The notes: generated by a model not told the origin, from the letters alone. A stretch of DNA of 9,098 nt from JAMXLO01 sp041487355 (GCA_041487355.1 JBGPND010000210.1:1-9098), one strand, 5' to 3'. Shown: positions 1 through 8,400, counted from the first letter of the stretch. A program made the numbers and translations.

Positions 1-693
1 CAGCATCTGCGCGGCCAGCAGTATCGCGAGGTCCTGCGCGCCCATCGGCCCGTCGTCGCGAAACCAGGCGACCGACTCGCTCATCGCCCCGACCACGAGG
101 CGCACGAGCAGCTTCGCCATCTCCGGCTGCCCAGCCAGCGCCGGCACGCAGCCCTCCAGCGCCTCGCGGAGTGTCGCCAGTATCTGCCGATAGCGCCCGA
201 CCACGCGGGGCCGGTGTGCATCGGACAGCAGCGCCGTGTTCAGCCGCAGGGTCCGGTGCGCATCGGGGTCGGCGTGCACGGCGGCGAGAAACGCGGCGAG
301 CAGTGCGGTCATCCGCTCGTGTGGCGCGGCCTCCAGGGTGGCATCGAACGCGGCGCAGACGCGCGCATTGATCGCCAGCACGTGGTTCACCAGCAGATCG
401 GTCAGCAGATCGTCGCGGTTGCGGTAGTAGTAGTGAATGGCGGTGGGCGTCAGATTGGCCGCCTGAGCGACGGCGCGCAGGCCGAAGGCGGTGACGCTGT
501 GCTGGGCGAACAGTTTTGCGGCCGCGCGCTGCAGCACCTGCTTCTTCGCCGCGGCCTGTGGCTTCGGGTTGTAATAGAGGCTGACCGGTGCACCGCCCGT
601 GTCAGGATCGCCGCCGGTGGGTGAGAGGAAGTCCGTCCGGCGTCGCGGGGTGGGTGGGGTGGTCTGGTCCGCAGGGTCTGGAGGTGGGTGCAT
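1..693 (-). CDS. TetR/AcrR-family transcriptional regulator, C-terminus beyond window
   Basis: Reading the minus strand from an ATG at 693 gives 231 codons with no stop before the left edge, so the C-terminal end is missing. Residues about 51-97 form a TetR-type N-terminal DNA-binding domain: a first helix (KQVLQRAAAKLFAQ), then the helix-turn-helix with the diagnostic string LTPTAIHYYYRNRDDLL. In this family that string holds the recognition helix and the Y-x-x-F/Y-x-x-K/R-x-x-L/D-L signature. The rest is alpha-helical and would be the ligand-binding and dimer domain; the ligand cannot be told. A stop at 718-720 lies just upstream and ATG 693 is the only in-frame start before the domain, so the start is forced. 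It leaves an unusually long, proline-rich leader of about 45 residues, and no clear Shine-Dalgarno is seen. The gene lies 267 bp downstream of the dioxygenase gene, same strand, with a long hairpin between, so separate transcription is likely. Confidence 0.88.
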   Translation of the reverse strand, partial: MHPPPDPADQTTPPTPRRRTDFLSPTGGDPDTGGAPVSLYYNPKPQAAAKKQVLQRAAAKLFAQHSVTAFGLRAVAQAANLTPTAIHYYYRNRDDLLTDLLVNHVLAINARVCAAFDATLEAAPHERMTALLAAFLAAVHADPDAHRTLRLNTALLSDAHRPRVVGRYRQILATLREALEGCVPALAGQPEMAKLLVRLVVGAMSESVAWFRDDGPMGAQDLAILLAAQML

Positions 694-790
694 GGCGGCC
701 GCCGCGGTTCTGTTCGTCTATTGTTCCGCCAAGACCTTAACGGCTGGTAAATGGCAGGCTTTGGTTCTCGCTGGGACCGCGCCAATACGT

Positions 791-873
791 CATGGCGAGC
801 GGAGGCCCGCCATCCACGTCTTTGCTGCGTGCGGTACAGCAAAAACGTGGATGGCCGGCCTTCGCCGACCATG
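791..873. repeat. 83-bp imperfect palindrome in the 694-960 intergenic gap
   Basis: Two 37-nt arms (791-827 and 837-873) are reverse complements at 31 of 37 positions and flank a 9-nt loop (828-836). The inner part pairs best (CCATCCACGT and TTTGCTG against CAGCAAAA and ACGTGGATGG). CCATCCACG-centred palindromes resemble the dispersed intergenic palindromes common in alphaproteobacteria; that family link is recalled rather than tested. The element sits between the 3' end of the dioxygenase gene and the start of the TetR gene, so in transcripts it would fold into a strong hairpin that could stop or stabilise the upstream message. There is no T-tract, so a classical terminator is not claimed. 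The rest of the 694-960 gap shows no gene. It has one further weak inverted repeat, GAAACGGG (879-886) with CCCGTTTC (944-951). Confidence 0.8.
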
Positions 874-960
874 ACGGGGAAACGGGTCTGCGTGCCTTCA
901 GTCGATTCGATTGTTCCGGTTCGGGCCCTTAAACATCCGATCCCCCGTTTCAGGCAACCC

Positions 961-1821
961 TTACGCGCTCGCCGTCGCGAACCGTTGCGCGTGGCGCCTG
1001 ACCTGTTCGTTGTAGTTCTCGCGATAGCGATCGCTGACCTGCTGATGGACACCCAGCGCGGCCGGGTCACGCTCGGCCGCTGGTGGGTCGATCAGGTCGA
1101 AATGACCGTAGGTATCCTCCCCCCGGACCAGCATTGCCCGGCAGCGGACGGGTCCGTCCACGCGGACATGGGTCGGGATGTAGTTCAGGCCGATGCCGAC
1201 CCGCCGGTGCGATGCGTTGTTGGGCGCGGAGCGGTGGACCGCGAGTTCATGATGCAGCGAGAAGGACCCGGCGGGCAGCGCCATTGCCACGGGGTTCGAC
1301 TGGTCGAACTTCTGCATGATCGTCTGGCCGGCGCGGTTGATGCTGTTCGCCAGACCCAGGGCGGCGTGGTGCAACTGGCGCGGGGCGCCGCGGCTGGACA
1401 GTTGTTCCATGCAGCCGGCCTCCCGGCTGGCATCCGTCAGGGCAACCCAGGCGCAGACCTGTTCCTTCGGTTCAAGGCCGAAATAGGTGCCGTCCTGGTG
1501 CCAGGCGGCAAACGTCGGAGAATGCGGCTCCTTGATGAAGAACGTGCTGGTCCAGACCAGGATATTGGGGCCGATCACGTCCTCGACGGCGTCGAGGACG
1601 CGGGGATGGCGGATCAGCGTGTTGAACCAAGGGGAATGGGCATAGGCGTGGGAGCGCCATTTGACGTCCGCCGCCTCGGCTACGGGGCAGCCGAGGTCGG
1701 CTTCGAGCCGGGCGAGGCCGGCGAGGCAGGTCGCGACTTCCTCCGGCGTCAGGGCCGGGATGGGAAACAGGAAGCCGTTGTAGCGATAGGAGTCTACCTG
1801 TTCCTGGGTCAGTGCCTTCAT
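961..1821 (-). CDS. PhyH-family Fe(II)/2-oxoglutarate-dependent dioxygenase
   Basis: A 286-residue protein of the phytanoyl-CoA dioxygenase (PhyH) superfamily, cytosolic with no signal peptide. The cupin-type metal site is visible: H108-x-D110 in WHQDGTYFG and the distal His at 196 in HELAVHRSAPN, followed by R206/R207, one of which should hold 2-oxoglutarate. The Asp of HxD is present, so this is expected to hydroxylate rather than halogenate (SyrB2-type halogenases have Ala or Gly there). The substrate cannot be deduced. The usual PGSH stretch after the GCM motif reads SSRG here (residues 142-145), while the frame stays open. The ATG at 1821 has a strong Shine-Dalgarno six bases upstream. 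The gene starts 48 bp after the mod stop on the same strand, so co-transcription with mod is possible. Length is normal for the family. Confidence 0.92.
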   Translation of the reverse strand: MKALTQEQVDSYRYNGFLFPIPALTPEEVATCLAGLARLEADLGCPVAEAADVKWRSHAYAHSPWFNTLIRHPRVLDAVEDVIGPNILVWTSTFFIKEPHSPTFAAWHQDGTYFGLEPKEQVCAWVALTDASREAGCMEQLSSRGAPRQLHHAALGLANSINRAGQTIMQKFDQSNPVAMALPAGSFSLHHELAVHRSAPNNASHRRVGIGLNYIPTHVRVDGPVRCRAMLVRGEDTYGHFDLIDPPAAERDPAALGVHQQVSDRYRENYNEQVRRHAQRFATASA

Positions 1822-1827
1822 TGCTTT

Positions 1828-1833
1828 CCTCCC
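1828..1833 (-). promoter_or_regulatory. Strong Shine-Dalgarno for the PhyH-family gene
   Basis: The minus strand reads AAGGGAGGAAAGCA immediately before ATG 1821. The GGGAGG core ends six bases before the start and fixes the start codon. It is the only textbook ribosome site seen in this window. A weak inverted repeat, CCTTAC at 1832-1837 with GTAAGG at 1851-1856 and a 13-base loop, overlaps the upstream edge of this site and could partly mask it in the transcript. Confidence 0.75.
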
Positions 1834-1869
1834 TTACCGGCCATGGACGCGTAAGGACCGCGCGAAATG

Positions 1870-4716
1870 CTACCGGACAGCGAACACCCGCATGGCCTCG
1901 TCGCCGTGGTGGTTGATCACCTTCACCGCGATGCGTCCAGACTTCGGGCGGGGGAACGGGCGGCTTTCGGTGCGGTACAGCGTAGCCCACGCGTCCTCGT
2001 CGATTTCGGCGCGCAATGCGGTCTTCAGCCGCTCGAACGGATCCTTGCCGCCGAGGAAATAGGCGTGGCGGACGAAGAAGCTGTCGCCGTCGTAGTCGGT
2101 GTCGATGAACCAGCAGGCGATGTCCTGCTTCACGTCGACTGACGAGCGGACCTCGCCGCTGGTGGGATCGAAGATATCGACGCCGCGGATTTCGACTCGG
2201 TATGTGCCGTCGGCGTCAGTGTGTACTGCGATGTCCGGTTCGCCGAACACCACGAACAAATTGCCGCCGCCGGCTTTGTAGGACGTGGCGGCGTGCAACT
2301 CCTGGTTCATGCGCGCCTTCAGCACCGTCAGGCGGCCGAGGGCCATGGTGCCCTCGCCGACATGCGGGTCGAAGGCGAAACCGCAGATCACCAGCGTGTC
2401 GAACAGATCGCGCGCCTCGCGTGCCGCCTCGCGCACCAGGTCGGCGCCGACGGTGCCGTATTCCGGGCCGATGACGATGGCGGCGCGTTTGCGTTGGCCG
2501 TTCTCCTCGTATTCGCCCTCGGCGGAGATGAAGGCGCCGCCGGGCCAGGGTTTCAGCGTCGAGAAGGTCAGGCGTTCGTTCTTGCGGGTGTTCTGTACGC
2601 CGGCTGCGCGCAGGTTTTCGAGGACGACGGTGGCGAAGTCGGTTTGGGATTCGGGAATGCGGAGTTTGTGGCGTGGTGGGGTGGGTTCGCCGGTTTCCTC
2701 CTCGATGGTGGCGAGCAGGGCTGCGTCGTCCTCGCCGGTGGGGAGGACGCGGTGGGGCGAGAGGGATTCCACGGTGAACGGGCCGGTGACGCGGACGGTG
2801 TTACGTTTCGTGTAGGGACGGTCGTGTAGATACTCGGTGTCGGCGTGGCGGGCGATGGAGGCGTCGATTTCCTTCTGGCGTTCGCGGCGGGCTTGCCAGA
2901 AGGCGGCATGTGCGATGCGGGCCTTTTCTGAGGCGTTATCAGGCAGGGTGCGAGGGACCTGCCATTCCTCGTGCGCAGTCTTCAGTGCGGCATTGAGCGC
3001 CGTACGGGCGTCATCGAGTTGCAATTGCCATTTGGCATGGATGATGTCGATTTCGGCGTTGCTGACAATCGATTTTAGCGTGACATGCGGCACACGTTCG
3101 AGGACGAGGCCCTGGCGAATGTCGTGAGCGAATGGGCCCTCGGGGGGCGTACGACCTGTGAGTTCACCGTCCTTTCGGGCACCTTCAATGCTATCGCGCA
3201 GAAGATATGCGGGATGCCGAGCGGCGGTCATGCGTGTCCTGGCGAGGGCAAGAGAAACACGGGACGTGTCGATCGTTATCCAACGTCGCCCCCACTGTTC
3301 TGCTGCGTGAGCAGTTGTGCCAGAGCCGCAGGTGGGATCAAGAACAAGATCGCCAGGGTCCGTCGTCATCAGGACACATCGCTGAACGATCAGCGGGTTT
3401 GTCTGAACGACATACATCTTCTCGGTCCCAAATCCGGAGGTAACAGTATCAGTCCACAGGTTACTAACCGGGAAAACGGCAAAGTCGTTAAGAAAGCGAA
3501 CGTAGCAAAGTGTATTACCTGCAGCTTCCAGGCGCCCGGCCGCTGCCAAGCGTTGCATCCCCTGCTCATTTGTTTTCCATCGGGATGACATTGTGGGGCG
3601 AAAGGCACGTCCCCTGAAATCAACATCGAACCAGCTGGCGGCGCCTTCTCCCTTCTCGCGCCCCACCGACTGGCTGGTCAGATTGTCAATTCGATAGATT
3701 GCACCGGACGGCTCACCGTTCTCCGCGATGTCAGTCGAGCGGACCGGCCGTCTTTCCCTATCCGCCAACTCAATGCGTGTGTATTGACCGCCACCGGCCC
3801 CACCAAGGCTCTTAGTCAGATAGGGCTGCCGGTACTTGATTCGCGTCCGGTCGCGCGCGTACCATATCAAATAGTCGATCGTCGGCGGGAGCAGATCGGC
3901 GCTCGATCCCGTGGTTTTCTGGACGACTACGAGGGCGACGAAATTATCTGGCCCGAACACCTCATCCATTACCGCGCGCACACGATGCACATTCTCATCG
4001 CCGATCTGCACGAACACACTGCCGCTCTCCGTCAGCAGCTCCCGGGCCACCACAAGCCGATCACGTAGATACGACAGATACGAGTGAATGCCGTCCTTCC
4101 AGGTGTCGCGAAACGCCGCCACCACCTCGGGCTCCAGGCTCACGCCCTCAACGCGCCCCTCCTTCACCTCGCGCGTCCGCGTGCTCGGCTGCCAGTTGCT
4201 GGCGAAGCGAATCCCGTAGGGCGGATCGAAGTAGATGCACTGCACCTGTCCGCGCAGCCCTTCCTTCTCCGCCAACGAGTTCATCACCAGCAGCGAGTCT
4301 CCGAGAATCATCCGGTTCGACCAGTTCTCCGCGTGCTGATAGAACTCCATGCGCATCTCCGGATCCTCGATCCGGTCGAAACCGCCGAACAGATCGGCCT
4401 GCGGCTCGCAGCCCTTCGACACGCGTTTCAAGTCGCGGATCAGCGCTGCCGGCAGCACCTTCTCCTGGATGTAGATCGGCACCGTCGGCACGCGCAGCGG
4501 ATCGGCATCCAGCTCGTCCTTGCCGCGCCAGACAAGCTGCGGATCGAGGTCCGGGTTGCGCGGATACAGCATCGACTTCGGCGCGGCTTCCTCCTCCGCC
4601 ATCAGCGCCTGTGTCTCCGCCGTGGGAATGTTGCGGCGTGTCACGTCGACGGGGTGGCGCAGGTCTTCGATCTGCGCTGCGGCCGGGGTGGCTTGGGTGC
4701 GGGGTCTGCGGGCCAT
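1870..4716 (-). CDS. mod: Type III-like restriction-modification methyltransferase subunit (Mod), adenine-specific family
   Basis: A 948-residue site-specific DNA methyltransferase that would transfer a methyl group from S-adenosylmethionine to adenine in the recognition site and supply specificity for Res. Motif order is that of beta-class enzymes: catalytic motif IV DPPYGIRF at residues 164-171, then the likely target-recognition region, then the cofactor motif DPTCGSGTT at 460-468 followed by WGRRWITID. A family-like VPHVTLKSI stretch and a long C-terminal region of about 380 residues of unknown job follow. The length well exceeds classical EcoP-type Mod (about 650 residues) and fits the large Mod proteins that pair with a DEAH-helicase Res. 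An upstream in-frame TTG at 4761 touches the inverted repeat; the ATG at 4716 (MARRPRTQ) is preferred, although no clear Shine-Dalgarno is seen. GC falls in the central part (3061-4020). The frame is intact. Confidence 0.93.
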   Translation of the reverse strand: MARRPRTQATPAAAQIEDLRHPVDVTRRNIPTAETQALMAEEEAAPKSMLYPRNPDLDPQLVWRGKDELDADPLRVPTVPIYIQEKVLPAALIRDLKRVSKGCEPQADLFGGFDRIEDPEMRMEFYQHAENWSNRMILGDSLLVMNSLAEKEGLRGQVQCIYFDPPYGIRFASNWQPSTRTREVKEGRVEGVSLEPEVVAAFRDTWKDGIHSYLSYLRDRLVVARELLTESGSVFVQIGDENVHRVRAVMDEVFGPDNFVALVVVQKTTGSSADLLPPTIDYLIWYARDRTRIKYRQPYLTKSLGGAGGGQYTRIELADRERRPVRSTDIAENGEPSGAIYRIDNLTSQSVGREKGEGAASWFDVDFRGRAFRPTMSSRWKTNEQGMQRLAAAGRLEAAGNTLCYVRFLNDFAVFPVSNLWTDTVTSGFGTEKMYVVQTNPLIVQRCVLMTTDPGDLVLDPTCGSGTTAHAAEQWGRRWITIDTSRVSLALARTRMTAARHPAYLLRDSIEGARKDGELTGRTPPEGPFAHDIRQGLVLERVPHVTLKSIVSNAEIDIIHAKWQLQLDDARTALNAALKTAHEEWQVPRTLPDNASEKARIAHAAFWQARRERQKEIDASIARHADTEYLHDRPYTKRNTVRVTGPFTVESLSPHRVLPTGEDDAALLATIEEETGEPTPPRHKLRIPESQTDFATVVLENLRAAGVQNTRKNERLTFSTLKPWPGGAFISAEGEYEENGQRKRAAIVIGPEYGTVGADLVREAAREARDLFDTLVICGFAFDPHVGEGTMALGRLTVLKARMNQELHAATSYKAGGGNLFVVFGEPDIAVHTDADGTYRVEIRGVDIFDPTSGEVRSSVDVKQDIACWFIDTDYDGDSFFVRHAYFLGGKDPFERLKTALRAEIDEDAWATLYRTESRPFPRPKSGRIAVKVINHHGDEAMRVFAVR
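3061..4020. other. Low-GC segment inside mod covering the presumed target-recognition region
   Basis: A hand count gives about 58% GC over this stretch and about 53% over 3361-3600, against 65-67% in sampled lines on either side (for example 2341-2400 and 4201-4260). It encodes about residues 235-550 of Mod, lying after the DPPY motif and including the region expected to read the DNA target plus the DPTCGSGTT motif. The frame is continuous, so this is a compositional patch and not a break. Exchange of the specificity part by recombination is the likeliest explanation. Confidence 0.55.
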
Positions 4717-4751
4717 GGGGTTAGTTCGGCAGTTCGATGCGAGACGTGGCA

Positions 4752-4940
4752 AAGCAATCAAGCCGACACGGAGTTACGCGGAGTGCACACGGAGTTTCTC
4801 GGAGGAAAAGCATGGCGCTTCGCGCGGTGTGGCTCCGGCCCAGGTGCTGAAGCCCGGAATTTCGGCGCGCAGCGCCAAGAAACTCTTCTCCGCGTAACTC
4901 CGTGTGCACTCCGCGTAACTCCGTGTCAGCTTGATTGCTT
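4752..4940. repeat. 189-bp inverted repeat built of phased octamers
   Basis: The outer 53 bases of the two arms (4752-4804 and 4888-4940) are reverse complements at 50 of 53 positions; a weaker match, sharing TGGCGCT and CGCGC with a small offset, continues inward to about 4826 and 4866. Each arm holds four octamers of the form ACRCGGAG. In the left arm they start at 4766, 4776, 4787 and 4797 (the fourth reads TCTCGGAG). In the right arm the complementary CTCCGYGT units start at 4888, 4898, 4909 and 4919. Spacing is 10, 11, 10 in both arms. The element fills most of the divergent gap between mod and the GxxExxY gene. It could be a dispersed REP-like element, a mobile-element end pair, or a protein-binding array. 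No transposase is present. Confidence 0.85.
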
Positions 4941-4968
4941 GGCCGTCCCCGTATCCAACCCGGCCGCC

Positions 4969-4980
4969 GGGGTTAACCCC
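4969..4980. promoter_or_regulatory. Perfect 12-bp palindrome upstream of the GxxExxY gene
   Basis: GGGGTTAACCCC is a perfect palindrome located 53 bases before the start codon at 5034 and 28 bases after the large inverted repeat. Its position would suit an operator for the plus-strand gene. No convincing -35/-10 pair was found, so the regulatory reading is only a suggestion. Confidence 0.3.
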
Positions 4981-5033
4981 ACGTAAACCACGTCCCGCGA
5001 TTCTGCTCCGGACCGCACGCCCGGAGCCCGCAC

Positions 5034-5414
5034 ATGACCCTGGTTCACGGCAGCGATCTCACCGAGCAGATTATCGCCCTGGCGATGCGGGTGCACACGC
5101 GTCTCGGCCCTGGACTGCTGGAGGGTGCCTACGAACGGTGCCTCTGCCACGAGTTCGACCGGAACACCCTCCCTTACGCACGACAGGTCGATCTTCCGCT
5201 CGAGTATGACGGTGTCCTCATTGAGTGCGGCTACCGCGCCGACATTATCGTCAGCAACGAGGTGATTCTCGAACTCAAGTCCGTCGAACGCATCCTGCCG
5301 CTGCACGAAGCCCAACTCCTGACCTATCTGCGTCTCAGCCCATGTCGTGTCGGCCTGTTGCTCAATTTCAATACACTCTCGCTGAAACATGGCATCCGCC
5401 GTTGCATCCTGTAG
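5034..5414 (+). CDS. GxxExxY-family protein with PD-(D/E)XK nuclease-like residues
   Basis: A 126-residue protein, the only plus-strand gene here, and full length for its family. The family signature G-x-x-E-x-x-Y is seen as GLLEGAY at residues 27-33. A nuclease-like set follows: D70 in YRADIIV, E80-L-K82 in VILELKSVE, and Q94-x-x-x-Y98 in AQLLTYLR, the order found in RecB/Cas4-like PD-(D/E)XK folds. It has no membrane segment. The role of the family is not established; nuclease activity is inferred from the residues. The ATG at 5034 has a weak CGGAG upstream. The gene runs divergent from mod, is convergent with res (44 bases between stops) and has the phased inverted repeat behind it, so it splits the res-mod pair. 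It could be a defence accessory, a passenger of a mobile cassette, or unrelated to restriction. Confidence 0.9.
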   Translation: MTLVHGSDLTEQIIALAMRVHTRLGPGLLEGAYERCLCHEFDRNTLPYARQVDLPLEYDGVLIECGYRADIIVSNEVILELKSVERILPLHEAQLLTYLRLSPCRVGLLLNFNTLSLKHGIRRCIL

Positions 5415-5433
5415 CCGGCGCCCCTTCCGGCGC
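5414..5433. terminator. Possible weak hairpin between convergent genes
   Basis: In the 44-bp gap between the convergent stops of the GxxExxY gene and res, GCCGG (5414-5418) can pair with CCGGC (5427-5431), or GCGCC (5418-5422) with GGCGC (5429-5433). The stems are only five pairs and no T-tract follows on either strand, so an intrinsic terminator is doubtful. Confidence 0.25.
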
Positions 5434-5458
5434 ATCCATCGCCGCTTGCACCGCAGGA

Positions 5459-8400
5459 CTATCTCGCCTTCTCGCGCCGGCGTTTGCGGTCGGCGTCGGT
5501 CGCCTCGCGCAATTCCTTCGCGTCTTCGGCGCCCAGCGGGGAGGTCCTGATCAGCTCCTCACAGCGGGACGACTTGGTAACACGCTGCCGGTACATAAGA
5601 TCGGTGCGATCCGCATGGGACCAGAATTCCCGCGACAGTTCCGCCGCCTGGCGCGGCGAAATCGTTTCGTGAATCTTGTCTGCCACCTCGTACGGTCCAT
5701 CCATCATCAGGAATTGCCACCGGCCAAAGCGGCGTAGCGCATTGACCGCGGGCAGCCACAAGGCCCGCATCGTACCGTGCTTGGCATCGTCGCTCGGCTT
5801 GCGCTGGCCCTTCACTTCCAGCACGAGCTGCAACGGATCGTCCGCGCCGTGCCCGTCATCCACCACCGCGATGAAATCCGGCCGGTAGCGGTGCTCCTCG
5901 GAGCCGTCCACATACGGCACCTCAAAGCCCAACTTCTCGTTCCGCACGTAGCGGAGGACTTCCGGCATCTCCTCCAGGGTTTGCGCGCAGGCCGCCTCCC
6001 AGTCGGAGTCCATCACGATACGGTCGATCTGGCACTTGTCTGCCCGGGTGGCATATAGGTTCGTCTTGGTCGTTTGAAAACGGACGTGCCGGCTGCTGCC
6101 GGTCTCGTTGTATGGATCGAGGATCGGCCGTAACTCGCCCGCGCTGCCGGCGCCCTCGACACAGGCGCGATAGATGCGCTCCGCCGCCAGATCGGCCGGG
6201 CCGCGCCACAGCAGATAGCCCGGGAACGTGCCGGGCGTGCTCAGGCATTCCGCCATCCAGCTTCGTGTGATCGTCAGAAGCTGCGGGAACAGCCAGGGCT
6301 TCAGCGTGCCCTCGGCGTCACGGAACCAGGTCCGCAGCGCGTGGCCGGCCAGATAGAACGCGATCGACGAGTCACGCACCTGCCTCAGCTCGTCCAGCGA
6401 CAGCGTCACGCCCTCGCCGACAATCGCCTCGTTGCGTGCGGTTGGCGGTGCGGTCTTCGGGTCGATGGAGAGGCGGCTTTCCTCGCTGAATTTGGCGGTC
6501 AGCCGTTCCGGCGGCAGCACGGTGCGGTAGCCGACAACGCGCGGGAACTCGATGGTCAGCGCCTCGCGTTCCGGCAACACGGCGCGGATCGTGGTCAGCG
6601 GTCGCGGCGGCTGATAGTTGGGCGCGCTGTTCGCCGGGATGAAGGTGAACGGGATGCCGAGCACGTCGGCATATTCCGGCGTCAGCCGCGGCTCGCCATC
6701 GAACGAGTCGGCCGCAAAGCTGTCATAGGACACCCGCCGTAGCGCGCGCCCGATCACCTGCTCGCACAGCAACTGCGTGCCGAACGCCCGCACGCCCAGC
6801 ACGTGCGTCACCGTGCGAGCATCCCAGCCCTCGGTCAGCATCGACACCGACACCACACAACGCACCTGCTCGCCGAGGCGGCCTTGTTGCCCCACGGTGT
6901 TCATTACCTCGCGCAACAGGTCGGCGTCGGTCATCGACTCGGCGCGGTCGTGCTGGCCACGCGCCCGCAATTCGCGCTTGAACGCCTCGATCTCCGGGCC
7001 GGCGAAGCGGCGGAACTCATCGGACAGCGCCTCGCCGGATTCAAGCTGCACGCTGTCGATCAGAATGGTGTTCGGCCGGTCCAGGAAACGCCGCTGCTCC
7101 GGTGCGCCGCTGTCCGCCACGTTGGAGAACAGCTTCAGGCGACCGGGAACGATGACCGTCGTCTCGCCTTCCTGCCGCTCGTAGCCGGCGATGTGGTCGA
7201 ACACCAGCTTCGACGTTGCGGTGTTGTTGCACACCACGATGAACACCGGCGGCGTGCCGCTACCGCGTTCCTGCCACTGTGCGAACACCTTGGCGTAGTG
7301 GCCGTACAGTGCCTGCAGCGCACCTTCGAGCTGCGTCGGCAACTTGTACGGATCGAGCGGCTCCGCCTGCTTGCCACGTCCGGCGCGCGGCAGTTTGTCC
7401 CGCACATACTTGTACACGTGCCGGTAGATCGGCTCGGTGCCGCCGGGCAGATCCTGCACCGGCACGCGCGGCACCTTCACAATGCCGCACTCGATCGCGT
7501 CGATCAGCGAGAAGTCCGACACCACCCAGGGGAACAACTCGCCCTCTGGATAGCCGGAGCCGCGCAGGAAGAACGGCGTGGCAGACATGTCGTACACCGT
7601 GACCTGGCGCTTCATCACGCGTTGCAGCGCCTCGATCCCGGAAATCCACAGCCGCGCAGCTTCGCTGTTGCGCTTCGCCTCGGATCGTTCTTCGGCGGTG
7701 ATGCGCGTCTGGCGAGCGGACTCTCGTTCGCGGTAGCAGTGATGCGCTTCGTCGTTCAGCACGATGATCTGCTTGCGCGCCAGAAGGTCTCCGCAGACGC
7801 GCTGGATCATCACGCCTTCGCTTTCCAGCGTCTGCACCGGCCCGGCTCGGCCGCCCAGGATCGTCTTGGTCAGCTTCGGCGCTTCCAGCGTCTCGCGCCG
7901 CTGGAAGGCATGGTAGTTGGTGATCACCACGCGCGCGTGCTGCAACGCGTCGCGCTGGTCCTGCGGCACCAGGTCATGCAGCGCGTAGGTGTTGTTCGGG
8001 TCCGACGGCATCAGCACGCGCAGCCGATCGCGGATGGTGATGCCGGGCGAAACCACGAGAAAGGCGTCGGTGAAGCGCGAGGAACCAGGCATGCGTGCGC
8101 GGTTCAACGTCTGCCAGGCGATCAGCATGGCCATCACGTTGGTCTTGCCGGCGCCGGTGGCAAGCTTCAGCGCGATGCGGAACAGCGCCGGGTTGGCGTC
8201 GGCGTTCCATGTGCGCAGCCGATCATGCTCGGCACGGGGAGCGACCTCCGCCAGCCAGATCGCGGTCTCCGCCGCTTCGATCTGGCAAAAGAACAATCGC
8301 CTTTCCCGCTCCGGATTGCGCCAGTAGCGCAGAAGCTGCGCGGTGACCGGCGTGACCGAGCGTTCCTGCTGCGATTGGGGCAGGTTGCGCCAGGCACCGA

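Noticed and set aside
737..751. TTAA-N7-TAAA resembling a CtrA box upstream of the TetR gene
   Set aside because: Only one half-site is exact and such short AT-rich words are expected by chance; not enough to call.
1380..1410. A frameshift inside the PhyH gene where PGSH is missing
   Set aside because: The other two frames do not restore the expected motif, and the reading frame is normal on both sides.
751..1854. A 367-codon plus-strand open frame across the dioxygenase gene
   Set aside because: It runs through the hairpin element and opposite a well-supported PhyH gene, with no recognisable motif.
4721..4909. A 62-codon minus-strand frame inside the inverted repeat
   Set aside because: Its sequence is simply the octamer repeat in translation, and it has no ribosome site.
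4084..4986. A 300-codon plus-strand open frame opposite the start of mod
   Set aside because: It crosses the mod coding region and the inverted repeat; repeat-derived text such as LRVTPCALRVTPC in its tail is translation of the repeat units.
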